Origin: Treponema sp.
Lineage (GTDB): Bacteria > Spirochaetota > Spirochaetia > Treponematales > Breznakiellaceae
Direction of reading: 5' to 3'
Length of the DNA stretch: 64,000 nucleotides
NCBI GenBank assembly: GCA_009787835.1
Contig: WQSN01000001.1
Coordinates: forward strand, 99,072 to 163,071
The translations under genes were made by a program, and so were the position numbers. Positions 18,236-28,769 of the stretch are shown here, in pieces. Numbering within the stretch: position 1 is the first letter of the stretch; each line of letters opens with the position of its first letter. The notes below the pieces were generated by a model that was not told where the DNA came from, did not search any database, and worked only from the letters and a program-made list of their open reading frames with translations.

Positions 18236-19801
18236 ATGAATAGATACTATAATTTTTTTTTACCCATTTTATTATGTTTTATATTTTATCCAGTCTATTC
18301 ACAGGAGGAAAACAATTATACAGACAATAATCAGCATTCAGAAAAATCCGTCAAAAGCGATTCTGTATATATAATAAACTCTTTTATTTTTAACATAGAA
18401 GGTTTTACCCGTCCTAATGCGCTGATTAATCACGCTAAGTTTATTAAAGGAGAGGAAATAACAGGTTTTATTAACCTGGAAAAATATATCAGTGATAAAA
18501 CCCAAATTCTTATTAATCAAAGGGTTTTAGACAGCGCCAGTATAGAATACATTACATTTCCGCCGCAGGAAGACGGAAAGATTCCCGTTGAACTGATTAT
18601 TAATACAAAAGATACATGGAATATTGTGGCTATACCAAGACCCAGGTACAGTTCCAATTCCGGTTTTGATATTACTTTGAAAGCCAGAGATTATAATTTC
18701 CTGGGCACAATGAGTCCTCTCAGGCTGGATTTGGGATACATGTATGACGAAAACAAGGAACATTTTATTATGTTTATGCTTGATTCCGACATTCCGCTTC
18801 GGATTTTTAACCTGAACTGGAATTTGAATTTTGATAACTTTTTTGATTACCGTCCCGATATGGAGCAGCTTTTTTATTATAAAAATGTTACAGGATTATC
18901 CGTAGAGCTGCCTGTAAAATCCACAACTGTTACATTGGGTTTTAATGAATCATTTATCATTAACGAAGAAAATAATGATGATGATAAAATTCCATTCGGT
19001 AATTTTCAGGACGGATTCTATATATCATCAAGTCCGTTTATATCATGGAGAATTCCGACAGGTATTGAGGCCGGCCTCTGGGGTGAACTTGTATACACAG
19101 CGGGAGTATCCGCGCTTTTTAATCATGAACTTCCGCAGTGGCCTCTTGATGAAATAAGAAAAGGGCCTTTTTTGTCCTTCAGCCACAATCTGGGTTTTAA
19201 CCGTATTGACTGGATTGGCAATTTTCTAAGGGGTTATGATGTCAGCGTATCCAATTCCTTTAGTTATAATTTTTATAATTACAGGAATGACATTGAACCA
19301 TGGGATAGTCACTTAAATGTCACAGGCATTGCGCATTTAGTTTTTGATGATATATTTGGAATTTCATCGCGTTTTATGTACCGCCACTGGTTTTTTACTG
19401 AAAAGGGCGCAAGCGGAGCGGGGGATGTTATGCGCGGAATCCTTGACAGGGATGTAAGCGCGGAATTCATGATTTCAGCCAACTTTGATTTGCCTGTAAG
19501 CATTTTAAAATTCAGGCTGTCTGAATGGCTGAACAATGATAAATACAGATTCTTCAATTTTGATCTTCATTTGGTTCCAATATTGGATATCGCTTTTTAC
19601 AGAAGTCCTGAAAATGAAGCTCTTTACAGCGGCGCTGATTTCACCTATAAAAACATGCTTGTTTCAGGCGGTATCGAAGCCATAATTTTTCCTGAATTTT
19701 TCCGCAGTTTATTTTTGCGCATTTCTTTGGGTTTTAATTTATCTGCGTTTATTACAAACAGCAGATATGAATTATTTATAGGAACCGATCTTCATTATTA
19801 G
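18236..19801 (+). CDS. Outer-membrane protein with POTRA-like N-terminus and beta-barrel
   Basis: Signal peptide; INSFIFNIEGFTRPNALINHAKFIKGEEI...INQRVLDSASIEYITFPPQEDGKIPVELIINTKDTW; alternating aromatic strands to the end. Confidence 0.7.
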   Translation: MNRYYNFFLPILLCFIFYPVYSQEENNYTDNNQHSEKSVKSDSVYIINSFIFNIEGFTRPNALINHAKFIKGEEITGFINLEKYISDKTQILINQRVLDSASIEYITFPPQEDGKIPVELIINTKDTWNIVAIPRPRYSSNSGFDITLKARDYNFLGTMSPLRLDLGYMYDENKEHFIMFMLDSDIPLRIFNLNWNLNFDNFFDYRPDMEQLFYYKNVTGLSVELPVKSTTVTLGFNESFIINEENNDDDKIPFGNFQDGFYISSSPFISWRIPTGIEAGLWGELVYTAGVSALFNHELPQWPLDEIRKGPFLSFSHNLGFNRIDWIGNFLRGYDVSVSNSFSYNFYNYRNDIEPWDSHLNVTGIAHLVFDDIFGISSRFMYRHWFFTEKGASGAGDVMRGILDRDVSAEFMISANFDLPVSILKFRLSEWLNNDKYRFFNFDLHLVPILDIAFYRSPENEALYSGADFTYKNMLVSGGIEAIIFPEFFRSLFLRISLGFNLSAFITNSRYELFIGTDLHY

Positions 19802-19812
19802 GGGAAATAATA

Positions 19813-21138
19813 ATGGCTAAAATAGCAGTAATTGGAACAGGTTATGTAGGTTCAGTCTCAGGCGCATGCCTCGCCGATTTTGGCCATAATGTTATCTGTG
19901 TGGATAACAATCCGGAGAAAATTGAATCCCTTAAAAAAGGAATAATCCCGATATTTGAACCCGGTCTTGATACGGTAGTAGAAAGAAACAGCCGCTGCGG
20001 AAGGCTTTCGTTTACAGGCGATCTCGCTTTCGCGTTAAATGAAAGCAATGTGGTTTTTATCGCTGTCGGCACTCCGCCGGCGGATGACGGCGGCGCAGAC
20101 CTTGTGTATGTAGAAACCGCAGCCCGGCAGATAGGCGCGCTTATTGATAAATATACGGTTGTTGTGGACAAGAGTACTGTTCCAATCGGAACAGGAAAAA
20201 AGGTAACATTATGGATTTCCGAAGAACTTGCAAAACGCGGAAAACAAATTGAATTTGATGTTGTATCCAATCCTGAATTCCTGAGGGAAGGCTCCGCTGT
20301 ATATGATTTCACGCATCCTGATCGTGTTGTAATCGGAAGCGGCAGTAAACGCGCAAGGGAAATCATGAAAGATGTTTACCGCTCTCTTTACCTCAATGAT
20401 ACACCATATATCGAAACCAATCTTGAATCCGCAGAAATGATCAAGTACGCTTCAAACGCTTTTCTCGCTGTAAAAATAACTTTTATAAATGAAATCGCAA
20501 ATTTATGCGAAAAAACCGGCGCGGATGTACGTGATGTCGCCAAGGCTATGGGAAAGGACGGAAGAATTGGATCTAAATTTTTACATCCCGGACCTGGTTA
20601 CGGAGGTTCATGTTTTCCCAAGGACACAAGAGCGCTTGCGAAAACCGGAAGGGATAATAATGAGATACTGAATATTGTAGAGACAACTATAGAAACAAAT
20701 GAAAAACAAAAGATTCGCGCGGCGAAAAACATCGAAAATGTCATGGAGAAGCTGGACGGAAAAACACTCGCAATGCTGGGACTCGCGTTTAAACCGAATA
20801 CGGACGATATGCGGGAATCACCTGCAATCTCTATTTGTGAATACTTGATCTCGCGCGGCGCGAAAATGCGGCTGTATGATCCTGCCGCGATGAAAGAAGC
20901 CCTGTGGCGTTTAACATCAATGAAAGATTCTGTTTATTTTGCAGCGGATGAGTATGACGCAATGAAAGGAGCTGATGCCCTGATAATCGCCACAGAATGG
21001 AATCAGTTCAGAAACATTGATCTGATTAAGGTAAAACAATTAATCACATCGCCTATGTTCTTTGATCTGCGCAATATTTATAAACCTCAGGAAGTTACAT
21101 CCGCGGGATTACAGTACTTTGGAATTGGAAGCAAATAA
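19813..21138 (+). CDS. ugd: UDP-glucose 6-dehydrogenase
   Basis: MAKIAVIGTGYVGSVSGACLADFGHNV; GPGYGGSCFPKDTRAL active-site Cys. Confidence 0.96.
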   Translation: MAKIAVIGTGYVGSVSGACLADFGHNVICVDNNPEKIESLKKGIIPIFEPGLDTVVERNSRCGRLSFTGDLAFALNESNVVFIAVGTPPADDGGADLVYVETAARQIGALIDKYTVVVDKSTVPIGTGKKVTLWISEELAKRGKQIEFDVVSNPEFLREGSAVYDFTHPDRVVIGSGSKRAREIMKDVYRSLYLNDTPYIETNLESAEMIKYASNAFLAVKITFINEIANLCEKTGADVRDVAKAMGKDGRIGSKFLHPGPGYGGSCFPKDTRALAKTGRDNNEILNIVETTIETNEKQKIRAAKNIENVMEKLDGKTLAMLGLAFKPNTDDMRESPAISICEYLISRGAKMRLYDPAAMKEALWRLTSMKDSVYFAADEYDAMKGADALIIATEWNQFRNIDLIKVKQLITSPMFFDLRNIYKPQEVTSAGLQYFGIGSK

Positions 21139-21151
21139 TGGCGGAAAAAAA

Positions 21152-22279
21152 TTGAACATTTTAGTAACAGGCGCCGCCGGGTTTATTGGTTTTTTTCTCG
21201 CGGAAAAACTTGCTGCGCTTGGACATAATGTTACAGGCATTGACAATATAAATGATTATTACGATGTTAATTTAAAATACGCGCGACTTGCGCATTCAGG
21301 AATAAATCAGAAAGAAATTGAATATGGCAAAAAAGCTCAGAGCAAAGCTCAGAGCAAAGCTCAGAGCAAAGCTCAGAGCAAAGCTCAGAGCAAAGCTCAG
21401 AGCACTACCCTGCCCTGTTACAGTTTCATAAAACTTGATTTAACCGACCGGGAAAAACTTTTTTCGGCTTTCAGGGATGAATGCTTTGACTGTGTATGTA
21501 ATCTTGCGGCTCAGGCCGGAGTCCGCTATAGCCTGGAAAATCCATACGCGTATACAGAAAGCAATATAAGCGGTTTTATTAATATTCTTGAAGCATGCAG
21601 ACAATTTTCTGTTAAACATCTTGTATTCGCTTCCAGTTCTTCTGTATACGGATTGAATGGAAAAACGCCGTTTTCAGTTACAGATACAACGGATCATCCT
21701 GTCAGCCTTTACGCGGCGACAAAAAAAGCCAATGAAGTAATGGCGCACACATATTCCAGTATATTTAACATACCATCCACAGGTTTGCGTTTCTTTACCG
21801 TATACGGTCCATGGGGAAGACCTGATATGGCATATTATAAATTCGCGAGCGCGATAATTAACAGTAAACCAATTGAAATTTACAATAAAGGCAATATGTT
21901 ACGCGATTTCACATATATTGACGATATAGTTGACGGTATTATCGCCGCCATCAATCATATACCTGCCGTAAATCCTGACTTTAACGCAAAAGAGCCTGTT
22001 CCATGTCTATCAAGCGCGCCATTTGCAATTTACAATCTTGGCAACAACAAACCGGAAAAATTATCTGATTTCATTGAAATTCTGGAAAATACAATGGGGC
22101 GGAAAGCGGAAAAAATCCATCTTGAAATGCAGGCAGGCGACGTGCCTGTAACAATGGCAGATATTGATATTACGCGGCATGATTTGAACTGGGAACCGAA
22201 AACTGTCATAAAAGACGGGTTAAAATTGTTTGTTGACTGGTTTACGCAATACGGGAAACATAATGACTCTGCTGAATAA
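21152..22279 (+). CDS. NAD-dependent nucleotide-sugar epimerase, UDP-glucuronate 4-epimerase type
   Basis: LNILVTGAAGFIGFFLAEKLAALGHNVTGIDNINDYYDVNLKYARL; SVYGLNGKTPFSVTD; TTG start. Confidence 0.88.
   Translation: MNILVTGAAGFIGFFLAEKLAALGHNVTGIDNINDYYDVNLKYARLAHSGINQKEIEYGKKAQSKAQSKAQSKAQSKAQSKAQSTTLPCYSFIKLDLTDREKLFSAFRDECFDCVCNLAAQAGVRYSLENPYAYTESNISGFINILEACRQFSVKHLVFASSSSVYGLNGKTPFSVTDTTDHPVSLYAATKKANEVMAHTYSSIFNIPSTGLRFFTVYGPWGRPDMAYYKFASAIINSKPIEIYNKGNMLRDFTYIDDIVDGIIAAINHIPAVNPDFNAKEPVPCLSSAPFAIYNLGNNKPEKLSDFIEILENTMGRKAEKIHLEMQAGDVPVTMADIDITRHDLNWEPKTVIKDGLKLFVDWFTQYGKHNDSAE
21332..21403 (+). repeat. Perfect in-frame tandem repeat (AAAGCTCAGAGC)x6 encoding (KAQS)6
   Basis: Read directly; 6 x 12 bp inside the epimerase CDS. 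Confidence 0.98.
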
Positions 22280-23984
22280 ATTATTATTTTTAAAACCAGT
22301 TCTCAGCAGGCTTTCGCGTTTGTTAAACCGCAGGCAGAAGATTTTAATGTTATTTATGCTGTTTTTTATTCTGAGCTTTTCTCTTGTTGAAACAATCGGA
22401 ATTTCGGCGATAATGCCGTTTATTTCCGTTGTGTCCGATACAAGTCTGCTGGAAGACGGTTTATATAAAAAAGCTTTTGATCTTTTTAATTTTAAATCTC
22501 CTGAAAGTTTTATTATTTTATTTGGAATCTGTATTCTGATATTTTATATATTCCGCGGCATTTATTCCATTTTTCTTACTTATTCCACAAAGCGTTATTC
22601 CAACTCTATATATAAATATTATTCAAAGAAGGCGTTTAAAATAAATTTATCAATTCCATATAGAGTATACGCTCAAAAAAATTCCGCAGAACTGATGCAT
22701 TCAATTTTTAATGAAACCAGCGACATAGGCAATACAGTTTTCAGTTTTCTTCATATCTGCACGGAATTATTCACAATACTGATGGTTTATATATTAATTG
22801 TCGTTTTAAACTGGAAAATGACATTGGTAATAACAGTAATTTTATTGGTAATTATTATAATAATTCTTTCATATTTAACAAGAATAAATTCAATACAGGG
22901 AAAAATAAAATTTACCACAAGCAGGAAAATGCACCGCATATTAAAAGAATCCCTTGGCAACATAAAATTTGTAAAACTAAAGGGCAATGAAGATGATATT
23001 ATTAAAACTTATAATAATGTTCTTGAATTAAATACCAAATCGGAGCTTATTACCAATGTTCTGGGAGCAATGCCAAAAAGCATTCTTGAAAGCCTTGGAT
23101 TTTCCTTTCTGGTAGGCGTTGTTGTATTTATTGTATTTTTATTTAACGACGCCAGCATGGTTATTCCCATAATTTCAATGTACGCTCTTGCTTTATACCG
23201 TATTTTGCCTTCCATACACAGGATGCTTCAGGAAATAAATAAAATAATTTATGTTGAGGAAACAATTAAAAAAGTATATGAAAACATGAATCAATCCTAT
23301 GATATTGAAGGATCAGAACTTGTAAATTTCAATAAAAATATTCGTCTTGAAAATATCAGTTTCAGGTATATAACAGGCGGAGATGTTATCAATAATATTT
23401 CTTTGGAAATAAACAGGGGTGAAAAAATAGCTTTTACCGGAGAAAGCGGAGGCGGGAAATCCACTTTAATTGATATCATTACAGGCATCCACAAGCCTGA
23501 TTCTGGAACTGTCTATATAGATGATGTTTCTCTTAGTAATGATAATATAAGATGCTGGAGAAAAAAAATCGGTTACATTCCGCAGAGTATATATCTTTTT
23601 GACGGTACGGTAGCAGAAAATGTATCATTTGGATCTGAATACAATGAGGAAAAACTTAAAACCGCTCTTGTTAAAGCCAATATATGGGATTTCCTTGCGC
23701 AAAAGGAAGGAATTAATACAAAAGTCGGAGACGGCGGCATTCAATTGAGCGGCGGTCAGCAGCAGCGTATATGTATAGCCCGCGCCATTTACGATGATCC
23801 TGAAATACTTGTTCTTGACGAAGCTACATCCGCGCTTGACAATGACACCGAACAAAAAATAATGGATGAAATATACAGTGTAAGCGCCAATAAAACATTG
23901 ATAGTTATAGCGCATCGTTTAAGTACTGTAGAACGCTGCGACAGAAGAATAATTATTGAGAAAGGCAGAATTCTAGAAAAATAA
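22263..23984 (+). CDS. ABC exporter/flippase (fused TMD-NBD; PglK/MsbA-like)
   Basis: Six-TM N-terminus; GESGGGKSTLIDIITG, LSGGQQQRICIARAIYDDPEILVLDEATSALD. Confidence 0.9.
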   Translation: MTLLNKLLFLKPVLSRLSRLLNRRQKILMLFMLFFILSFSLVETIGISAIMPFISVVSDTSLLEDGLYKKAFDLFNFKSPESFIILFGICILIFYIFRGIYSIFLTYSTKRYSNSIYKYYSKKAFKINLSIPYRVYAQKNSAELMHSIFNETSDIGNTVFSFLHICTELFTILMVYILIVVLNWKMTLVITVILLVIIIIILSYLTRINSIQGKIKFTTSRKMHRILKESLGNIKFVKLKGNEDDIIKTYNNVLELNTKSELITNVLGAMPKSILESLGFSFLVGVVVFIVFLFNDASMVIPIISMYALALYRILPSIHRMLQEINKIIYVEETIKKVYENMNQSYDIEGSELVNFNKNIRLENISFRYITGGDVINNISLEINRGEKIAFTGESGGGKSTLIDIITGIHKPDSGTVYIDDVSLSNDNIRCWRKKIGYIPQSIYLFDGTVAENVSFGSEYNEEKLKTALVKANIWDFLAQKEGINTKVGDGGIQLSGGQQQRICIARAIYDDPEILVLDEATSALDNDTEQKIMDEIYSVSANKTLIVIAHRLSTVERCDRRIIIEKGRILEK

Positions 23985-24003
23985 TGTGTAAGGAAAAGGT
24001 TTT

Positions 24004-24225
24004 ATGGGACCAGGATATTTAGGATTATTTATACCGATGATGGCATTGTCCATTCCGATTGTGGCAATTGTACTTTCACATAAACAAAGCGGCCAGAAAA
24101 ATAAAATCAGGGAAATGGAATTGCAAAAAGAAATATTGGAGCTTGAAATAAAAAAGCAAAACAGCCAGATTAAATTACTGGAAGAAGAAAACAAAAAACT
24201 GGACAGGATTATTAACGAAAATTAA
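24004..24225 (+). CDS. Small membrane protein with one TM segment and a coiled coil
   Basis: 73 aa: LFIPMMALSIPIVAIVLSHK then EMELQKEILELEIKKQNSQIKLLEEENKKL; TAATG overlap with downstream CDS. Confidence 0.7.
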   Translation: MGPGYLGLFIPMMALSIPIVAIVLSHKQSGQKNKIREMELQKEILELEIKKQNSQIKLLEEENKKLDRIINEN

Positions 24226-25898
24226 TGAATACTTACAACTTATCTTTAAAGAAAAGAAATTTATTAATATTTATCTTTATAATATTTTCTGTCAGTCTCT
24301 CCGCCCAGGAAGCCCTAAAGTCAATTGAGGAAGAATATTATGATTTTCTCGCTCTTCAGGGATTGACAGAACGCCCCACGTTAAATTATCGGACCTTTTC
24401 TGATTCAAAGTGGTTTGTAAATGAAGAGTCTTCGCATCCATGGCAGAATCAAAATCTTGGAACATGGCGCAATTTATTCGGCGATTTTAAAATGCGCATT
24501 TACGGTCCTGAATTGTTCATGTCAGGTAACACAGCGGCTCCTTACGGACAGAATGACGGCGTTCTGTGGCAGGGACGCGGATTTAACGCATCTTTAAAAG
24601 CCGGCGTCCGTTTTGAAGGATACGGCATTGAATTGACACTGCTGCCCCACTTCGCGTTTTCACAAAATGCAGAGTTTGAAATAATGCCCTCAGCCTATGA
24701 AAGCGAATATGGTTATTTTTGGGGATATGGGAATAATGCAGGAGCCGATTCACCGCAGCGTTTTGGAAATGAACCGTTCTTTGACTGGGATTTCGGTGAT
24801 TCTGAAATTCGCTATTCATGGAGAACACTAACCGTTGGTTTTGGCACACAAGCAATCTGGCTGGGGCCTTCATACCTTAATTCTATCCTTCATTCAAATA
24901 ACGCTCCGGCATATCCAAAATTTGATATTGGATTACGGCGTCAGGAAATTATAATCCCGTGGCTTAACTGGTATATAGGAGACTTTGAAGCAAGATTATG
25001 GGTAGGCCGGCTTTCAGAATCAGATTATTTTGACAGTGATCCTGACAACAATCATACAATGATTCATGGTCTTGCATTTGCATATTCTCCGTCTTTTTTA
25101 CCGGGGCTAACGTTATTTGCAAATCGGATATGCCTTGTTCCATGGGACTGGGAAAATTTAAAATATATTTTCCCTTCCAAAGAAAATACCATAGAAGATC
25201 AGAAAGCGTCTTTTGGTTTTTCATGGATTTTCCCCCAGATTGGATTTGAAGTATATGGGGAATTAGGTGTTGATGATTATACTATGTGGTCTCTTGACCA
25301 GATATTGCCAAGATGGGCTACATTATTGCGTAATACATATCATACAATGGTCTTTACTCTTGGCACAAAGAAAACACTATTAATTTCTGAGAAAAATAAT
25401 TTATTTTGTCAATTAATATTTGAGTGGAGTCATATGGAAATGTCACAAACATTTCAATTTCAATGGCCATATTCATTTTATTTTCATCATCAAATAAATC
25501 ATGGATACACTAATAAAGGTCAATGGTTAGGAAATGGATTCATTCCTGGCGGTAACGCTCAATATTTTGAGTTTAAACTATTTTATCCTAAAGGAACGTC
25601 ATCTTTCTATATTCACCGTTATAATCCTGATAATAACTATATCTATCAGTTTGCAATATGGGGGACTCAGGATCCTGATGATTATGATGGCAGTAAATAT
25701 ATAATGGGTATGAAAGCGAATTTAATAATTGGTATTTCTACTTATTATAAACTTACAGATAATCTTGATATTGGAAGCACATTTGTCTATAATTTAATTA
25801 TTAATCCAATTTATTTTCATGACAGAATATCTCCGTATTCAAATGATGTATTGTATAATAATTACCATTTTTCATTTACAATTAAATGTATATTTTGA
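24225..25898 (+). CDS. Capsule assembly Wzi-family outer-membrane barrel protein
   Basis: Signal peptide; WQGRGFNASLKAGVRFEGYGIELTLLPHFAFSQNAEF...RFGNEPFFDWDFGDSEIRYSWRTLTVGFGTQAIWLGPSYLNSILHSNNAPAYPKFDIGLR. Confidence 0.82.
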   Translation: MNTYNLSLKKRNLLIFIFIIFSVSLSAQEALKSIEEEYYDFLALQGLTERPTLNYRTFSDSKWFVNEESSHPWQNQNLGTWRNLFGDFKMRIYGPELFMSGNTAAPYGQNDGVLWQGRGFNASLKAGVRFEGYGIELTLLPHFAFSQNAEFEIMPSAYESEYGYFWGYGNNAGADSPQRFGNEPFFDWDFGDSEIRYSWRTLTVGFGTQAIWLGPSYLNSILHSNNAPAYPKFDIGLRRQEIIIPWLNWYIGDFEARLWVGRLSESDYFDSDPDNNHTMIHGLAFAYSPSFLPGLTLFANRICLVPWDWENLKYIFPSKENTIEDQKASFGFSWIFPQIGFEVYGELGVDDYTMWSLDQILPRWATLLRNTYHTMVFTLGTKKTLLISEKNNLFCQLIFEWSHMEMSQTFQFQWPYSFYFHHQINHGYTNKGQWLGNGFIPGGNAQYFEFKLFYPKGTSSFYIHRYNPDNNYIYQFAIWGTQDPDDYDGSKYIMGMKANLIIGISTYYKLTDNLDIGSTFVYNLIINPIYFHDRISPYSNDVLYNNYHFSFTIKCIF

Positions 25899-25946
25899 AT
25901 GTTTTTGTATTTAATATACATATTTTTATATTATTAATTTTTATTT

Positions 25947-26759
25947 ATGCCAATACCTAAAATAATTCATTATTGTTGGTTATCTAATGATCCGATTCCC
26001 AATAATTTTGATAAGAATATTGTTTCCTGGAAAAAATATTTATTCGATTATGAATTTATTTTATGGAACTTTAATCGCTTTAATATAGATAATTCATTAT
26101 GGGTAAAACAGGCATCTTATTCGAAAAAATACGCTTTTGCATCTGATTATATTAGATTATTTGCTATATATCATTATGGAGGAATTTATCTTGATTTAGA
26201 TGTTGAGATATTAAAATCATTTAATGATTTATTAAATAATAATATAATGATGGGATATGAAAATGAAAAAAAGGAAATTGCATCTGCCTGTTTTGGTGCT
26301 GAGAAAAATCATCCATTTATATTACAATGTTTAAATTATTATAATAATCGCTTATTCATTAAATCTAATGGTGATTATGAAACAACGCCTTTACCATATA
26401 TTCTAAAATATATTTATAATAATTACAGTAAAAATTCAAGCATTTCTTTTCTTCCATCAACTTTTTTTTCTCCAAAAGATTTCTCAACAGGATTGATATC
26501 TATAGATAAAAATACATATTCAATTCATCATTTTTCAGGAAGTTGGTTATCTGATGTTGAACAAAATTTTGTTAAGGAAAGATGGAATTTTTATAGTAAA
26601 TATGGTAATGATTCATATCTTGTAAACTTATATAAGAAGTTAGTTGATTATGAAGAAAAAGATGTCTATAAAATTCCAATAAAATCTCTGTATAAAATTG
26701 CCATAAAAAGAACTTTTACTAGAATTACAGAAAAATGTAAAAAATTGTTAAAGAAATAA
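25947..26759 (+). CDS. Glycosyltransferase, DXD sugar-binding family (GT32-like)
   Basis: MPIPKIIHYCWLSNDPIPNN; ASDYIRLFAIYHYGGIYLDLDVEILKSF. Confidence 0.88.
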   Translation: MPIPKIIHYCWLSNDPIPNNFDKNIVSWKKYLFDYEFILWNFNRFNIDNSLWVKQASYSKKYAFASDYIRLFAIYHYGGIYLDLDVEILKSFNDLLNNNIMMGYENEKKEIASACFGAEKNHPFILQCLNYYNNRLFIKSNGDYETTPLPYILKYIYNNYSKNSSISFLPSTFFSPKDFSTGLISIDKNTYSIHHFSGSWLSDVEQNFVKERWNFYSKYGNDSYLVNLYKKLVDYEEKDVYKIPIKSLYKIAIKRTFTRITEKCKKLLKK

Positions 26760-26810
26760 CTTATATAAAAATAAGATAATTAATTACTGATAAATATTAA
26801 TATATATAAT

Positions 26811-27812
26811 ATGTGTTCAATAAGTCCAATATTTTCAATTATTATTCCAGTTTATAACGTTGAAGATTATCTTTCTGAATGTATAGAAAGTGTAATTAAT
26901 CAAACATTTAATAATTATGAATGTATTTTAATAGATGATGGTTCAACTGATAAAAGTTCCATAATATGTGATTTCTTTGCTTTAAAAAATAACAAATTAA
27001 AAGTTATTCATAAGAATAATAGCGGTTTATCAGAAACAAGAAATATTGGTATTTTGAATTCCAGTGGGGTATACATTATTTTTCTAGATAGTGATGATAT
27101 GTTTTCCAATAATGAAGCATTATTTCATTTAAATAATATTATTATAAATACAAACGCCCCTGTTGTTTTTAACAGTAATTTAATTTTTATTAATAAAAAA
27201 ACAAATGACTATTTATCTAATGAACAATTTAATGGATACAATGTAAGTTATGATTCAATTATTTTTTTTAGAATTATAATGAAAAATAAAAATATTATAT
27301 TAGCCGGCTGGCTTTTTACAGTACAACGAGAATATTTAATAGAAAATAATTTACTTTTCAAACATGGCATATTACATGAAGACGAACTTTGGATGCCATT
27401 TATTATCTGCAATTCTAATATAATAGCAATAAATCATAATCCATTTTATTCATATAGAATTAACAGAGAAAATTCTATAATGTCAGTTATAAAGCCTAAA
27501 ATGCTACTTGATAAGCAATTAATAATTAACGAAATTCAATTAAAAAAAAATATTATTTCCAAAAGTAAACATTTCATTTTAAATGCTCGTTGCATTATGT
27601 TATGGAACACAATCTTTGATGTTGTATTTTATCTTGATAATCAATATAATGAAGAAAAAGAATTAATAATAAAAAATCTTATCAAACAAAAAACAGTTCT
27701 AATACATGGGCAAAAAATAATATATTTTATATATTATTTTTCAATAATATTATTTGGATTAAAAAATACATTTTTACTTAGAAAATTAAAAAGAAAATAT
27801 TTACATGTCTGA
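26811..27812 (+). CDS. Glycosyltransferase family 2
   Basis: FSIIIPVYNVEDYLSECIESVINQTFNNYECILIDDGSTDKS. Confidence 0.93.
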   Translation: MCSISPIFSIIIPVYNVEDYLSECIESVINQTFNNYECILIDDGSTDKSSIICDFFALKNNKLKVIHKNNSGLSETRNIGILNSSGVYIIFLDSDDMFSNNEALFHLNNIIINTNAPVVFNSNLIFINKKTNDYLSNEQFNGYNVSYDSIIFFRIIMKNKNIILAGWLFTVQREYLIENNLLFKHGILHEDELWMPFIICNSNIIAINHNPFYSYRINRENSIMSVIKPKMLLDKQLIINEIQLKKNIISKSKHFILNARCIMLWNTIFDVVFYLDNQYNEEKELIIKNLIKQKTVLIHGQKIIYFIYYFSIILFGLKNTFLLRKLKRKYLHV

Positions 27813-28767
27813 TACATCATTTTCATTCATTATTCCGGTTTATAATGATGAAACTAATATTTCACGCTGTCTTGACAGTATTCTTAAACAAACTTTATCG
27901 GATTTCGAATGTATTGTTATAGATGATGGTTCAACAGACAACTCTTTATCTATATGTTATTCTTATAATAAGAATGATTCAAGGGTACGTGTCTTTCATA
28001 AAGAAAACGAAGGAATCAGTAAAACCCGCCAATTTGGATTGAATAATGCTTTTGGAGAATATATATATTTTGTAGACAGTGATGACTGGATAGAGCCATT
28101 TCTCCTTGAAAAATTTAAAAATGATATAAAAAATAATACAGACATAACTTTTCTGGATTTTTTTGAAGAAAATAAAAAGTGTAAAGAAGAATATCATTCC
28201 CAAAAAATTACTGTTTATAATACAGAAAAAGTGCTTCGTAAAATTTTAGAAGGAAAATTATACAGCTGTTTATGGAATGTTATTATTAAAAAAGATTTCT
28301 ATAATAAAAATAATATATTTTTCTATGAAAATATAAACTATGGTGAAGATTCACTTTATATTATTGAGTTACTTTTAAATAATCCGAGAATTAAATATTT
28401 ACAAGGTGGTTTTTATCATCATTCCATTAATAATAATTCTTATACAAGAACAGACAAAAAACAAAAATATATAGAAAGGGTTAATTTTCTAAATGAGCTT
28501 CCATGTCTTTTAACAAAATACAACCGCCCGGAACTCTTAGAAATTAATTTTTTTCCATTAAACGATAAATTTGAAATTTTTAATAGTTTTACATTAACAA
28601 AAAGAGAATATCAATTTCTTTATAAAATTTCATTAACTTCATATTATCGTTATTGTTATGGTTTTTATAGATACTTTCTGCTGTTAACCGCAGAATCTTT
28701 TTTATTTTATCCATTAAAATATTCGATATATCTTTTAAAATTAATAAAAAACAAACTAGGTAAATAA
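27805..28767 (+). CDS. Glycosyltransferase family 2
   Basis: FSFIIPVYNDETNISRCLDSILKQTLSDFECIVIDDGSTDNS; FVDSDDW. Confidence 0.93.
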   Translation: MSDTSFSFIIPVYNDETNISRCLDSILKQTLSDFECIVIDDGSTDNSLSICYSYNKNDSRVRVFHKENEGISKTRQFGLNNAFGEYIYFVDSDDWIEPFLLEKFKNDIKNNTDITFLDFFEENKKCKEEYHSQKITVYNTEKVLRKILEGKLYSCLWNVIIKKDFYNKNNIFFYENINYGEDSLYIIELLLNNPRIKYLQGGFYHHSINNNSYTRTDKKQKYIERVNFLNELPCLLTKYNRPELLEINFFPLNDKFEIFNSFTLTKREYQFLYKISLTSYYRYCYGFYRYFLLLTAESFLFYPLKYSIYLLKLIKNKLGK

Positions 28768-28769
28768 AA

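Noticed and set aside
18025-18243. Two overlapping short ORFs with a GC-rich patch before the POTRA-like barrel gene
   Set aside because: Neither frame has a recognisable family or ribosome-binding site; at most an upstream leader.
21332-21403. Tandem repeat considered as a CRISPR-like array
   Set aside because: Units are directly adjacent with no spacers and lie in frame within a CDS. No CRISPR array or cas gene was seen in the window.
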